Origin: Pseudomonadota bacterium
Lineage (GTDB): Bacteria > Desulfobacterota > Binatia > Binatales > Binataceae
DNA length: 64,000 nt
Reading direction: 5' to 3'
NCBI GenBank assembly: GCA_021324885.1
Contig: JAJPIF010000011.1
Span: 186,001-250,000 of the forward strand
In this document: one piece after another, positions 1 to 8,214 of the stretch
How the letters are laid out: each line of letters opens with the position of its first letter
Numbering within the stretch: the first letter of the stretch is position 1
Program-made: the position numbers and the translations under genes
The notes under the pieces: model-generated
What the model was told of the DNA's origin: nothing
Seen by the model: only the letters and a program-made list of their open reading frames with translations
Database searches by the model: none

Positions 1-431
1 TACACGCTGAAGCAGGCTTGCTGGAGTTCCTGGTCGGTGATCTGGAACAGCGGCATCCCCAGCGAGGTGTAAAGGACTTCCGCGCTGACCCCGTCCATCT
101 CCTGATCCTTGATCCGTTCCACTGGATCCCAGGCGCCGGGTCTGGCCTCTTCGTACCCGGCCGAGGAGGTAACGAATTTCTTGAAATCGTCACTGGCCTC
201 GCGCAGCAGCGCACCCGAACGGTTGACGTTTTGCCCGGCGGCAAACAGTTCGGCCAGGATTGGCAGGTCGAACAGGCCGGGAATCCGGAAAGCATAGCTG
301 GGCCCCTCTTTGGTTTCCTTAACGATCACGCGGGGCGCCTTATCGGTGTACTTTTTGTCCAGCCGGCTCACCCAGAAGTCGGCCGGCTCAACGACGTGCG
401 AATCCGCCGAAATATATTTTAACGCTTCCAT
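1..431 (-). CDS. Amidohydrolase family protein (Amidohydro_2-like), 3' part beyond the window edge
   Basis: Reading from ATG at 431 on the minus strand, 143 codons stay open to the window edge, so the C-terminal part is missing. The N-terminus carries ISADSHVVEPADFW, the metal-binding opening typical of Amidohydro_2 TIM-barrel hydrolases and decarboxylases (normally DxHxH; here DSHVVEP). Further on, DPVERIKDQEMDGVSAEVLYTS matches the 'R...M...GV...V.YP' segment of that family. Proteins of this type often sit among catabolic flavin monooxygenase genes, which fits the rest of the window. The substrate cannot be told. It is divergent from the YraN-like gene across 304 bp. Confidence 0.8.
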   Translation of the reverse strand, partial: MEALKYISADSHVVEPADFWVSRLDKKYTDKAPRVIVKETKEGPSYAFRIPGLFDLPILAELFAAGQNVNRSGALLREASDDFKKFVTSSAGYEEARPGAWDPVERIKDQEMDGVSAEVLYTSLGMPLFQITDQELQQACFSV

Positions 432-735
432 AACCTAGCTCTCCTTTCGCCGGCCGCCGAGCACGGCAAGCGGCTATGATTTGCAGACAGTGCTGTTTGA
501 GGCGGCTAAGCCAGCCGCGTGTACATCGGGCGAGGTCTCGCCAAAAAGTGCAACTCCCCGAAAATTCATCCCATTTGTTGGCGGGACAGCAAACCACGAT
601 CGCGCAGCTATCGCTTTCGCCAACACGAACCCTGCCAGTTGATAAAGTTACGCTTTTGCCGTCCCCATCGTCAAACGCTCAGGAACGGGGAGCGGATGCG
701 AGTTTTGTTTCCTCGTTATAGCTTGCTAGTTTGAT
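432..735. other. Divergent intergenic region
   Basis: These 304 bp separate the minus-strand amidohydrolase from the plus-strand YraN-like gene. It must hold promoters for both directions. I see no convincing -35/-10 pair, hairpin or RNA motif; short open frames here have no recognisable protein features. Confidence 0.4.
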
Positions 736-1224
736 GTGGCAGTGAACCCGCAGCGGATAGCTGGCCTGCTCTTTGGTTCGCAGCATGCTCATTCAGGGGT
801 GCGAGGCCGAAATCCGTTCAGATGGTTGATAGGACGTTTGCGCGCCGCCGCGGGACTTGAAACCCCGCGGCGCGCCCGCCGGCTGGCGCTGGGCGCGATG
901 GGCGAGCGGATGGCGGTGCGGCGGTTGCGCCGCGAGGGCTACCGGATTGTCGCACGCAATTACCGGGCCGCCGGCGCCGAAATCGACGCCATCGCGATCG
1001 ACCGCGATACACTAGTCTTTGTCGAGGTGAAAACCCGGCTGAGCCTGGCCGCCGGACGCCCCGAAGATTCGGTTCACGAACTGAAGCAAAATCGTATTCG
1101 GCGGGCGGCGGCCGTTTACGCCCGTACCCGCGCGATGGAAGACTGGCCGATGAGATTTGACGTGGTGGCAATCTCGGGCCGGGACGGGCGGTGGCAGTTG
1201 GAGATTATCAAGGACGCATTTTGA
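736..1224 (+). CDS. YraN/UPF0102 family putative endonuclease-like protein
   Basis: The core runs from LGAMGERMAVRRLRREGY through RNYRAAGAEIDAIA and VFVEVKTR to RFDVVAI, the standard UPF0102 order. The EID...VEVK residues form the PD-(D/E)xK-like core of this family, although the usual GEID is AEID here. The biological role of the family is unsettled. The frame opens at GTG 736, giving about 55 residues ahead of the conserved domain. TTG 826 or ATG 898 would give the usual family length, so the start is uncertain. The stop codon directly abuts the ATG of serS, so the two are probably co-transcribed. Confidence 0.85.
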   Translation: MAVNPQRIAGLLFGSQHAHSGVRGRNPFRWLIGRLRAAAGLETPRRARRLALGAMGERMAVRRLRREGYRIVARNYRAAGAEIDAIAIDRDTLVFVEVKTRLSLAAGRPEDSVHELKQNRIRRAAAVYARTRAMEDWPMRFDVVAISGRDGRWQLEIIKDAF

Positions 1225-2502
1225 ATGCTTGACATCAGGCTGATTCGCGACAACCCCGATAAAATCAAGGCTGAACTCGCCAAAGTCTCATTCCCACCGC
1301 AGGAGGTGGACCGGCTGCTTGCCGCGGACGAACGCCGGCGCAAACTTCAACATGAACTCGACGAATTGCGCGCTCGACGCACCCGCGAATCCAGGGAATT
1401 GGGCAGGATGGAGCCGGCCGAACGCGAAAGCCGCCGCGCCCAGATGCGCGCCCTGGGCGAGCAAATCGCCGAAGGCGAGCGCGAATTGACCCGTGCTGAA
1501 GCTGAATTCAACCGTCTGATGCTGCTGGTGCCCAATTTGCCGCGCCCGTGGGTTCCCGCCGGCGAGGGCGAAAGCGCCAATTCAGTGGTGCGCCGCGAAG
1601 GCGAACCGAAACAGTTTGATTTCACCCCTCTGCCCCATTGGGAACTGGGCGAAAAGCTCGGCATCATCGACTTCGAGCGCGGCGTCAAGCTTGCCGGCAG
1701 CCGGTTTTATTTTCTGGTTGGGATGGGTGCGAGACTTGAGCGAGCGCTGATCGCGATGATGCTCGACCTCAAACGCGAGCAAGGTTACCTCGAACTGGCA
1801 CCGCCGCTGATGGTCAACACCGAAACCGTGACCGGGACCGCCCATCTGCCCAAGTTTGCCGACACCATGTACCGCGACATCGAGGAGGACTACTGGTTCG
1901 TTCCCACGGCCGAGGTTCCTCTGACCAACTTCTATGCGCGCGAAATTCTGGACTCTGCACGATTGCCCATTTACCTGACCGCCTATACTCCCTGTTTTCG
2001 GCGTGAGAAGATGTCGGCAGGCCGCGACGTCCGCGGCATCAAACGAGGCCATCAGTTCGACAAGGTCGAGATGGTCAAGCTCGTGCATCCTGAAACGTCG
2101 GATGCGGAACTGGAATCGCTGGTCGAAAACGCCTGCGAGGTTTGCCGCCGCCTGGGTTTGGCTTTCCGGGTGATCCGGATGGGCACCGGCGATCTGGGTT
2201 TTGCCGCCGCCGCCAAATACGATGTGGAAGTCTGGGCACCTGGATGCGCGGAATGGCTGGAGGTCAGTTCGTGCTCGAATTGCTGGGATTTTCAGGCCCG
2301 GCGCGCGCAAATCCGTTTTCGCAACGAAAAGACCGGCCGCAATGAATTCGTCCATACGCTCAACGGCTCCGGGCTCGGACTTCCCCGAACGCTCATCGCA
2401 GTGCTGGAAAACTATCAACAGGCGGATGGGTCAGTAGCGATCCCGCAAGCGTTGCGGCCGTATCTGTCTGGGCTTGAATCTATCTCCATCGCTTCGCGCT
2501 AA
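1225..2502 (+). CDS. serS: Seryl-tRNA synthetase
   Basis: Class II aminoacyl-tRNA synthetase of 425 residues, the normal length for bacterial SerRS, which charges tRNA-Ser in the cytoplasm. The start MLDIRLIRDNPD and the following charged, helical region (roughly residues 25-105) form the tRNA-binding coiled-coil arm. Catalytic motifs are visible: the motif 2 region PCFRREKMSAGRDVRGIKRGHQF and motif 3 NGSGLGLPRTLIAVLEN. The gene starts at the base after the YraN-like stop. A Pho-box-like region follows, so transcription probably ends or is re-initiated before pstC. Confidence 0.98.
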   Translation: MLDIRLIRDNPDKIKAELAKVSFPPQEVDRLLAADERRRKLQHELDELRARRTRESRELGRMEPAERESRRAQMRALGEQIAEGERELTRAEAEFNRLMLLVPNLPRPWVPAGEGESANSVVRREGEPKQFDFTPLPHWELGEKLGIIDFERGVKLAGSRFYFLVGMGARLERALIAMMLDLKREQGYLELAPPLMVNTETVTGTAHLPKFADTMYRDIEEDYWFVPTAEVPLTNFYAREILDSARLPIYLTAYTPCFRREKMSAGRDVRGIKRGHQFDKVEMVKLVHPETSDAELESLVENACEVCRRLGLAFRVIRMGTGDLGFAAAAKYDVEVWAPGCAEWLEVSSCSNCWDFQARRAQIRFRNEKTGRNEFVHTLNGSGLGLPRTLIAVLENYQQADGSVAIPQALRPYLSGLESISIASR

Positions 2503-2512
2503 ATTCGCCCTT

Positions 2513-2541
2513 TCGTAACACTCCTGTAACAAATCCTGCTT
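2513..2541 (+). promoter_or_regulatory. Putative Pho box (PhoB operator) and -10 region upstream of pstC
   Basis: TCGTAAC at 2513-2519 and CTGTAAC at 2524-2530 are direct repeats with an 11-bp period; a weaker third unit, CCTGCTT, follows at 2535-2541. PhoB sites are known as 7-bp direct repeats spaced by 4 bp, which is this geometry. TAAACT just downstream (2541-2546) could be the -10 element, with PhoB replacing a -35. The regulated genes would be pstC to phoR, which include phoB itself, so autoregulation is expected. Confidence 0.55.
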
Positions 2542-2561
2542 AAACTAAACTAAATACGTTT

Positions 2562-3590
2562 ATGGAGCCTTCCAGAAAGCTGCCGGCCCGCAACGACGCC
2601 GAGCCACGTCCCCCTCAACCCACAAGACAGGTAATGGCGGCCATTGCCGAGAAGGCGCGCGTTGGAAGCCTGCCCGGTTTGCTGGGAGACCGGCTGTTCC
2701 GTTGGTCCACCGCGACCCTGGCGCTGATGGTAATCGCGCTGCTGGCGGGGTTTGCGGTGGTATTGACGATGCAGTCGCGGCTTTCCCTGGTCAAATTCAG
2801 CTTCCGCTTCTTCACCAGCTCGAACTGGGATCCGGTTAACGAGCAATTCGGCGCGCTGCCGTTTGTCTATGGCACGGTAATGACCTCAGCGATTGCTCTG
2901 CTGATCGCGGTGCCGCTCAGCCTGGGCTCCGCGCTGGCCATGGTCGAGATGCTGCCACAGTGGCTGGCGACGAGAATCGGCTTCATGGTGGAGCTGCTGG
3001 CGGCTATCCCCAGCGTGGTTTACGGCTTGTGGGGCATCTTCGTTCTGGGTCCGTGGCTGCGCGACAATATCGATCCCCTTTTAGCGGGCTATCTTGGATT
3101 TTTGCCCATCTTTCAGGGACCGCAGCTCTCGGTCAGCCTGTTGACCGCGGGAGTGCTGCTTTCGGTCATGATCATCCCGTACATTACCGCGGTTTGCACC
3201 GAGGTCTTTCGCGCGGTTCCGCAAAACCAGCGCGAGGCGGCTTTGGCCCTGGGCGCAACTCGATGGGAAATGATACGGATGGCGGTCGTTCCCTACGGCT
3301 ACTCCGGCGTAGTCGGAGCAATAATCCTGGGCTTGGGAAGGGCCCTTGGTGAAACGATTGCCGTCGCGATGGTAATTGGGAATCGTCCCGAGATCGCCGC
3401 CTCCCTTTTCATGCCGTCATCCACTTTGGCCAGCGCGATCGCCAACGAGTTTACCGAAGCCACCGGAGATTTGTACCTGTCAGCGCTGGTTGAATTGGGG
3501 CTGGTTCTGATGGTGCTGGCGGTGGTGCTTAACGCCGCCGCACGGGCATTGGTAATGGGTGTGGTCGGGCAGCAGGGAGAGCGCCGCTGA
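2562..3590 (+). CDS. pstC: Phosphate ABC transporter permease PstC
   Basis: Inner-membrane permease of 342 residues. Hydrophobic segments begin near residue 45 and there are about six in all. The EAA loop is clear ([16 protein letters not shown]), followed by GLGRALGETIAV, typical of PstC/PstA. An N-terminal tail of about 40 polar residues precedes the first membrane helix. No Shine-Dalgarno sequence lies ahead of ATG 2562 and the predicted -10 is close, so translation may be leaderless. Its stop overlaps the pstA start by one base. Together with PstA and the PstB ATPase it would import phosphate; the binding protein PstS is not encoded in the window. Confidence 0.96.
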   Translation: MEPSRKLPARNDAEPRPPQPTRQVMAAIAEKARVGSLPGLLGDRLFRWSTATLALMVIALLAGFAVVLTMQSRLSLVKFSFRFFTSSNWDPVNEQFGALPFVYGTVMTSAIALLIAVPLSLGSALAMVEMLPQWLATRIGFMVELLAAIPSVVYGLWGIFVLGPWLRDNIDPLLAGYLGFLPIFQGPQLSVSLLTAGVLLSVMIIPYITAVCTEVFRAVPQNQREAALALGATRWEMIRMAVVPYGYSGVVGAIILGLGRALGETIAVAMVIGNRPEIAASLFMPSSTLASAIANEFTEATGDLYLSALVELGLVLMVLAVVLNAAARALVMGVVGQQGERR

Positions 3591-4450
3591 TGTCCGCATC
3601 AACCCGCGATTCGTTCTACCTGTACCGCAAGCTCAAAAGCAGCCTCATGATGGGGCTGACGCTGGTCGCGACCGTCCTGACGCTGCTGCCCCTGATTTTT
3701 GTGCTGGCCTATCTGGTGAGCAAGGGACTGAGCAGTCTGAATTTTAATTTCTTCACCCATCTGCCCAAGCCGGTTGGCGAGCCTGGGGGCGGAATGGCAA
3801 ACGCAATCGTCGGCACCTTCGAACTGGTCGCGCTGGCCAGTCTGATGGGCGTTCCCATTGGGATTGGCGCCGGGCTTTACCTCAACGAGTATGGCGGCTC
3901 CCTCAGCGCACCCGCGCGTTTTGCCGCCGATGTCCTGATCGGGATGCCGTCGATCGTGGTGGGCATCTTTGCCTACGTCGTTGTAGTGCGCCCGATGCAT
4001 GGATTTTCGGCGCTGGCCGGCGGTTTCGCCCTGGGGATCATCATGATTCCCCTGGTCACCCGCACCACCGAGGAAATGGTGCGGCTGGTGCCGCAGGAAT
4101 TGCGCGAAGCGGCGCTGGCCCTTGGCGTGACGCGATGGCGCACCACGGTTTCGATTGTAGTGCGTACGGCGGCGGCCGGGATTGCGACGGGGGTCATTTT
4201 GGCGATCGCGCGAGTAGCGGGTGAAACGGCCCCGCTGCTTTTTACCGCGTTCGGCAACCGCTTCTGGTCACACGGGCTGAGCGAGCCCATCGCGTCTTTG
4301 ACCGTGCAAGTTTATACTTATGCTATATCTCCGTTCGCTAACTGGCAGCGTCAGGCGTGGGCGGGAGCCCTGGTGCTCACCGGCATTGTACTGGCGCTGG
4401 AGCTGGGAGTCCGATGGATAACGCGAGGACGGCTCAAACCGCTTCGATGA
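3590..4450 (+). CDS. pstA: Phosphate ABC transporter permease PstA
   Basis: Second permease subunit of the Pst transporter, 286 residues, with about six hydrophobic segments. The EAA-loop signature [16 protein letters not shown] and the following [17 protein letters not shown] are characteristic of PstA. It starts within the pstC stop (TGATG) and its own stop overlaps the pstB start (ATGA), so the three genes are translationally coupled. Confidence 0.97.
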   Translation: MSASTRDSFYLYRKLKSSLMMGLTLVATVLTLLPLIFVLAYLVSKGLSSLNFNFFTHLPKPVGEPGGGMANAIVGTFELVALASLMGVPIGIGAGLYLNEYGGSLSAPARFAADVLIGMPSIVVGIFAYVVVVRPMHGFSALAGGFALGIIMIPLVTRTTEEMVRLVPQELREAALALGVTRWRTTVSIVVRTAAAGIATGVILAIARVAGETAPLLFTAFGNRFWSHGLSEPIASLTVQVYTYAISPFANWQRQAWAGALVLTGIVLALELGVRWITRGRLKPLR

Positions 4451-5259
4451 TTTCTCTACCAGCGAGCAAATCGCCGGAATCGGCCGTCAAAGTGCCCGCT
4501 GCGGAAAAGCTCAAGGTGGCTGATCTGTCCGCGTATTATCGCGGCAAGACGGCGCTGCGCAGCATCAATCTGGATATCCTTGCCAACCATGTGACCGCGA
4601 TTATAGGTCCGTCGGGATGTGGCAAATCCACGCTGGTCAGATGTCTGAACCGCATGCATGAAGTGCAGGCCGGTAATCATGCTGAAGGCCAGGTCTGGCT
4701 CGACGGCGAAGACATCTACGCGCCCGGAGTCGATCCGGTCCAGGTGCGGCGGCGCATCGGAATGGTCTTTCAGAAGGCGACGCCGTTCCCTACCATGTCG
4801 ATCGAGGACAACGTCACCGCCGGTCTGCGCCTCAACCGGCGGCGGCTGGGCCGGGCCGAACGCGACCGCATCGTCGAGCGCAGCCTGCGGCGGGCCGCGT
4901 TGTGGGACGAGGTCAAAGACGTACTGCGCCAGCCCGGAACCAGTCTTTCCGGCGGGCAGCAGCAACGCCTGTGTATCGCGCGGGCCCTGGCGGTCGAACC
5001 CGAAGTGCTGCTGATGGACGAGCCATGCTCGGCGCTCGATCCGATTTCCACCGCGCGGATCGAGGAACTGCTCCTGGAACTCAAGGCGTCCTACACCATC
5101 GTGCTGGTGACGCATAACATGCAGCAGGCGGCGCGGGCGTCGGACTATACGGCCTTTTTGCTCAACGGCGACCTGATCGAGTTCGGCGAGACCAACCAGA
5201 TCTTTACCAACCCCGGTCGCCAGGAGACCGAGGAATATATTACGGGGCGCTTCGGCTAG
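4447..5259 (+). CDS. pstB: Phosphate ABC transporter ATP-binding protein PstB
   Basis: ABC ATPase, 270 residues from ATG 4447. Visible motifs: Walker [10 protein letters not shown] (residues 54-62), Q-loop [10 protein letters not shown] (TPFP is typical of PstB), signature LSGGQQQRL, Walker [13 protein letters not shown] and switch LVTHNMQQA. The frame is open further upstream, but those codons lie inside pstA; 4447 gives the usual 4-bp ATGA coupling and the normal PstB length. It energises phosphate import through PstCA. Confidence 0.97.
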   Translation: MISLPASKSPESAVKVPAAEKLKVADLSAYYRGKTALRSINLDILANHVTAIIGPSGCGKSTLVRCLNRMHEVQAGNHAEGQVWLDGEDIYAPGVDPVQVRRRIGMVFQKATPFPTMSIEDNVTAGLRLNRRRLGRAERDRIVERSLRRAALWDEVKDVLRQPGTSLSGGQQQRLCIARALAVEPEVLLMDEPCSALDPISTARIEELLLELKASYTIVLVTHNMQQAARASDYTAFLLNGDLIEFGETNQIFTNPGRQETEEYITGRFG

Positions 5260-5272
5260 GGGAGTCCGCGTC

Positions 5273-5962
5273 ATGGAAAACGCACATCCGCAGCACACCA
5301 ACCGTCAGTACGAAGAGGAACTGCGCAACCTGCGCACCAGTTTGCTCCAGATGGGCGGGTTGGTTGAGCGCCAGATCGCCAATGCGGTCGATTCGCTGGT
5401 GGAGCGTGATTCGGAACTGGCCCGCCAGACCATCGCCAGGGACGCTGAAGTCAATCGCATGGATATCGATATCGACGCCCTGTGTATCCGCCTGCTCGCG
5501 CTGCGCCAGCCCGCCGCCAGCGATTTGCGCTTCATCACCACCGGGCTGAAGATCACCACCGACCTGGAACGCATCGGTGACATGGCGGTTAACATCTGCG
5601 AACGCGTGCTGGAACTCAATCATGAGCCGGTGCTGAAGCCGTATATCGATATTCCGCGGATGGCGACGCTGGCGCAGTCGATGGTCAAGGACAGCCTGGA
5701 CGCCTTTGTCAACAATGACACCGATTTGGCCGAGCAGGTGATTGCTCGCGATGACGAAGTCGATCAGCTCAACTATCAGATCTTTCGCGAGTTGCTCAGC
5801 TACATGGCCGAGGAACCACGCACCATCAGCCGCGCCACCCGCGTCCTGTTCGTGTCCAAGTATCTCGAGCGCATCGCCGACCACGCAACCAATATTGCCG
5901 AGATGGTGGTCTTCATGGTGAAGGGCAAGACCATCCGGCACATGGATAAAGACAAAAAATGA
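5273..5962 (+). CDS. phoU: Phosphate transport system regulator PhoU
   Basis: All-helical protein of 229 residues with two PhoU domains. The repeats are recognisable from paired motifs: LRFITTGLKITTDLERIGDMAVNI in the first half and RATRVLFVSKYLERIADHATNIAE in the second. The E/DxxxD residues bind metal clusters in this family. PhoU links Pst transport to PhoR kinase activity. A GGGGAG ribosome-binding site stands 5-10 bases before the ATG, and the stop overlaps the phoB start (ATGA). Confidence 0.97.
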   Translation: MENAHPQHTNRQYEEELRNLRTSLLQMGGLVERQIANAVDSLVERDSELARQTIARDAEVNRMDIDIDALCIRLLALRQPAASDLRFITTGLKITTDLERIGDMAVNICERVLELNHEPVLKPYIDIPRMATLAQSMVKDSLDAFVNNDTDLAEQVIARDDEVDQLNYQIFRELLSYMAEEPRTISRATRVLFVSKYLERIADHATNIAEMVVFMVKGKTIRHMDKDKK

Positions 5963-6699
5963 GCCTCGCAGAGCTGGCGGAACGCAAGGGACCCAACCCG
6001 CGCGTGCTGGTGGTGGAGGATGAGGATGACATCCGCACCCTGGTGCGCTACAACCTCGAACAGGAAAGCTTTCGTGTCGATGAGGCACGCGACGGCGCCG
6101 AAGCCTACGATCTTATCCGGCGCCGGGCTCCCGACGCGGTGGTGCTCGATCTGATGCTGCCTGGCATGCCCGGTCTGGAGTTGTGTCAGAAGCTGCGGGC
6201 CGATTCCGCCACCCGGGCGCTCCCGATCCTGATGCTGACCGCGAAAGGCTCGGAGGTCGACCGTATCCTGGGGCTGGAGATGGGCGCCGACGATTACGTG
6301 GTCAAACCCTTCAGCCCGCGCGAGCTGGTGGCGCGCATCCGCGCCGTGCTGCGACGCGCCCAGGTTAATAGCGCCGCCGCTGCCGGACCCATTTACGAGC
6401 GCGGCCGTTTGCGTATCGACATGGGAACCTACGAGGTTTTTGTTGACGGCCAGGAACGCCAACTGTGCCTGCGCGAGTTCGAATTGTTGCGCTTCTTCGT
6501 CGAGCATCCGATGCGCGTGTACAGCCGCGAGCAACTGCTTGACCTGGTCTGGGGACGCGACGTTTTCGTCGAGCCGCGCACGGTCGACGTTCACGTGCGG
6601 CGGCTGCGCCGTCAAATCGAACGCGACGACAGCAAGCCCGAATTGATCCTGACCGTAAGGAGCGTGGGTTACCGCTTTAACCCCGAAGCGCTTGGGTAG
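5959..6699 (+). CDS. phoB: Phosphate regulon response regulator PhoB (OmpR/PhoB family)
   Basis: Response regulator of 246 residues. The receiver domain starts RVLVVEDEDDIRTL; the phosphoacceptor is Asp64 in VVLDLMLPG, with Thr94 (LMLTAK) and Lys116 (VVKPFS) completing the active site. A winged-helix DNA-binding domain follows (LREFELLRFFVEHP, RTVDVHVRRLRRQIE, VRSVGYRF). Its position between phoU and phoR supports the PhoB assignment over other OmpR-family members. The Pho-box-like repeat upstream of pstC is the likely target. Confidence 0.95.
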   Translation: MSLAELAERKGPNPRVLVVEDEDDIRTLVRYNLEQESFRVDEARDGAEAYDLIRRRAPDAVVLDLMLPGMPGLELCQKLRADSATRALPILMLTAKGSEVDRILGLEMGADDYVVKPFSPRELVARIRAVLRRAQVNSAAAAGPIYERGRLRIDMGTYEVFVDGQERQLCLREFELLRFFVEHPMRVYSREQLLDLVWGRDVFVEPRTVDVHVRRLRRQIERDDSKPELILTVRSVGYRFNPEALG

Positions 6700-6700
6700 A

Positions 6701-8134
6701 ATGATCGTCCGACGTCTGGCGGTGGCGGTGCTCTTGTGCATCCTGCCGCCCGCCGTGCTGCTGGCTGTGCTGGCGGCAAGCGGACACGTGTCCCTGGTCT
6801 GGGTGGCCCTCGTGCTCGGGCTTGCCACGGCTGGAGGAATCATCGGCGTCGCCGCGGTGGTCCGGGTCCTGATCGAACGGCGGGACACGCTGGATGCCGC
6901 CGCCGACGAGATTGAAAACCGCCATCGTCCGCTGCGCCTGGTGCGCGGCGATAATCTGGTCGGTCTGGCCGAGCAACGGCTGGTCGCCGCCGCCGACGCG
7001 ATGATAGACGACCTCGAAGACCTGGCCGAGCAGCGCGAGGAGCTCGAAGTTATCCTGCGCAGCATGTCCGAAGGCGTGGTGGTCACCGACGCTCACGGCC
7101 AGGTGATGCTGATCAATCGCGCCGCCCGCGAGATGCTCGAACTCAGTCCTGACCTGGACTATCGCAACCGCAGCCTGGTGGAAATCTGCCGCGATCCTGC
7201 TGTCCGGCAGTTGGTTACCGTGCCCGAGGAGCATCGCGAGCCTCCGCCCGAAAGTGTCGAGCTTGCAATCCAGCGCTCGGGTCCGCTGCGCCGGCTGCGG
7301 GTCACGGCGGGCGCGGTCGGCGCCTCATCGCGCGGGCGCGCCGCCTGGGTCCTGGTGCTTTACGACATCACGCAGCTCAAGGCCTACGAAGGTTTGCGAT
7401 CGGATTTCATTGCCAATCTCACCCACGAAATCCGCACCCCGCTAAGCGCTCTCAGCGGTTACACGGAAACGCTGCTGGCAGGCGTCGATGACCCCGACAC
7501 GCAGCAGCGGTTTTTGAAAATCATCGAGCGTCAGGCGCATCGTCTGGCGCGCCTGGTCGACGATCTGGTCTCGCTTTCGGACCTGGAGCGCGGCCTGACC
7601 CCGCTGCGCCCGCGTGAACTCGAGGTAAAGCATCTGTTCGAGGAAACCGTCGAGTTGATGAATGAACAGGCGGCGCGCCAGGGCGTCGAGTTGGAGATTC
7701 AGTGTCCCGAGGGATTGCCCGCGCTGCTTGGCGACCATGACCGGCTTTGCCAGGTGCTGATAAACCTGCTCGATAACGCGATCAAGTACACGCCGCGGGG
7801 CGGACGCGTTGCCCTGTCCGCGCGCAGCCTGAGCGCTGCCGCAAACAATGGCAAACCGGCTTTGGAATTAGCCGTCTCCGATACCGGCGAAGGAATACCC
7901 GCGCAGCACATCCCGCGGCTGACCGAGCGTTTCTACAGGGTCGATCGGGCGCGCTCGCGCGAACTGGGCGGCACCGGGCTGGGCCTGGCAATCGTCAAGC
8001 ACATCGTGCAATTGCACCAGGGTGAGTTGCAAATCGATAGCCGCGTGCGCGAAGGCACTACCGTCAGAGTGCGGCTTCCGCTGCCCCCCTCCGCGGTCGC
8101 GGATCAGCCTCCGGCGGTATCCGCCGCGGGCTGA
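6701..8134 (+). CDS. phoR: Phosphate regulon sensor histidine kinase PhoR
   Basis: Membrane histidine kinase of about 477 residues. Two hydrophobic helices occupy residues 5-55 with a very short loop between them, as in PhoR. A HAMP-like linker and a PAS domain (LRSMSEGVVVTDAHGQVMLIN) follow, then HisKA with His242 in NLTHEIRTPLSAL, and HATPase_c motifs LINLLDNAIKYT, VSDTGEGIP and GGTGLGLAIVKHI. ATG 6701 is preferred over TTG 6692, which lies inside phoB. Last gene of the operon. Confidence 0.95.
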   Translation: MIVRRLAVAVLLCILPPAVLLAVLAASGHVSLVWVALVLGLATAGGIIGVAAVVRVLIERRDTLDAAADEIENRHRPLRLVRGDNLVGLAEQRLVAAADAMIDDLEDLAEQREELEVILRSMSEGVVVTDAHGQVMLINRAAREMLELSPDLDYRNRSLVEICRDPAVRQLVTVPEEHREPPPESVELAIQRSGPLRRLRVTAGAVGASSRGRAAWVLVLYDITQLKAYEGLRSDFIANLTHEIRTPLSALSGYTETLLAGVDDPDTQQRFLKIIERQAHRLARLVDDLVSLSDLERGLTPLRPRELEVKHLFEETVELMNEQAARQGVELEIQCPEGLPALLGDHDRLCQVLINLLDNAIKYTPRGGRVALSARSLSAAANNGKPALELAVSDTGEGIPAQHIPRLTERFYRVDRARSRELGGTGLGLAIVKHIVQLHQGELQIDSRVREGTTVRVRLPLPPSAVADQPPAVSAAG

Positions 8135-8177
8135 GCGCATCGATCAAGACGACTCTCCCCAGGACCGCTGTGCCTGG

Positions 8178-8207
8178 TCAGGGTTTGCTCCCTGTTTCGT
8201 GCCCTGA
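8178..8207 (+). terminator. Weak hairpin between convergent phoR and glcD-like genes
   Basis: CAGGG-N6-CCCTG at 8179-8194 followed by TTT forms a short stem-loop; a second CCCTGA arm at 8202-8207 could pair alternatively with TCAGGG at 8178-8183. The position between converging genes is right for termination, but the stem is only 5-6 bp. Confidence 0.35.
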
Positions 8208-8214
8208 CGTCAAA

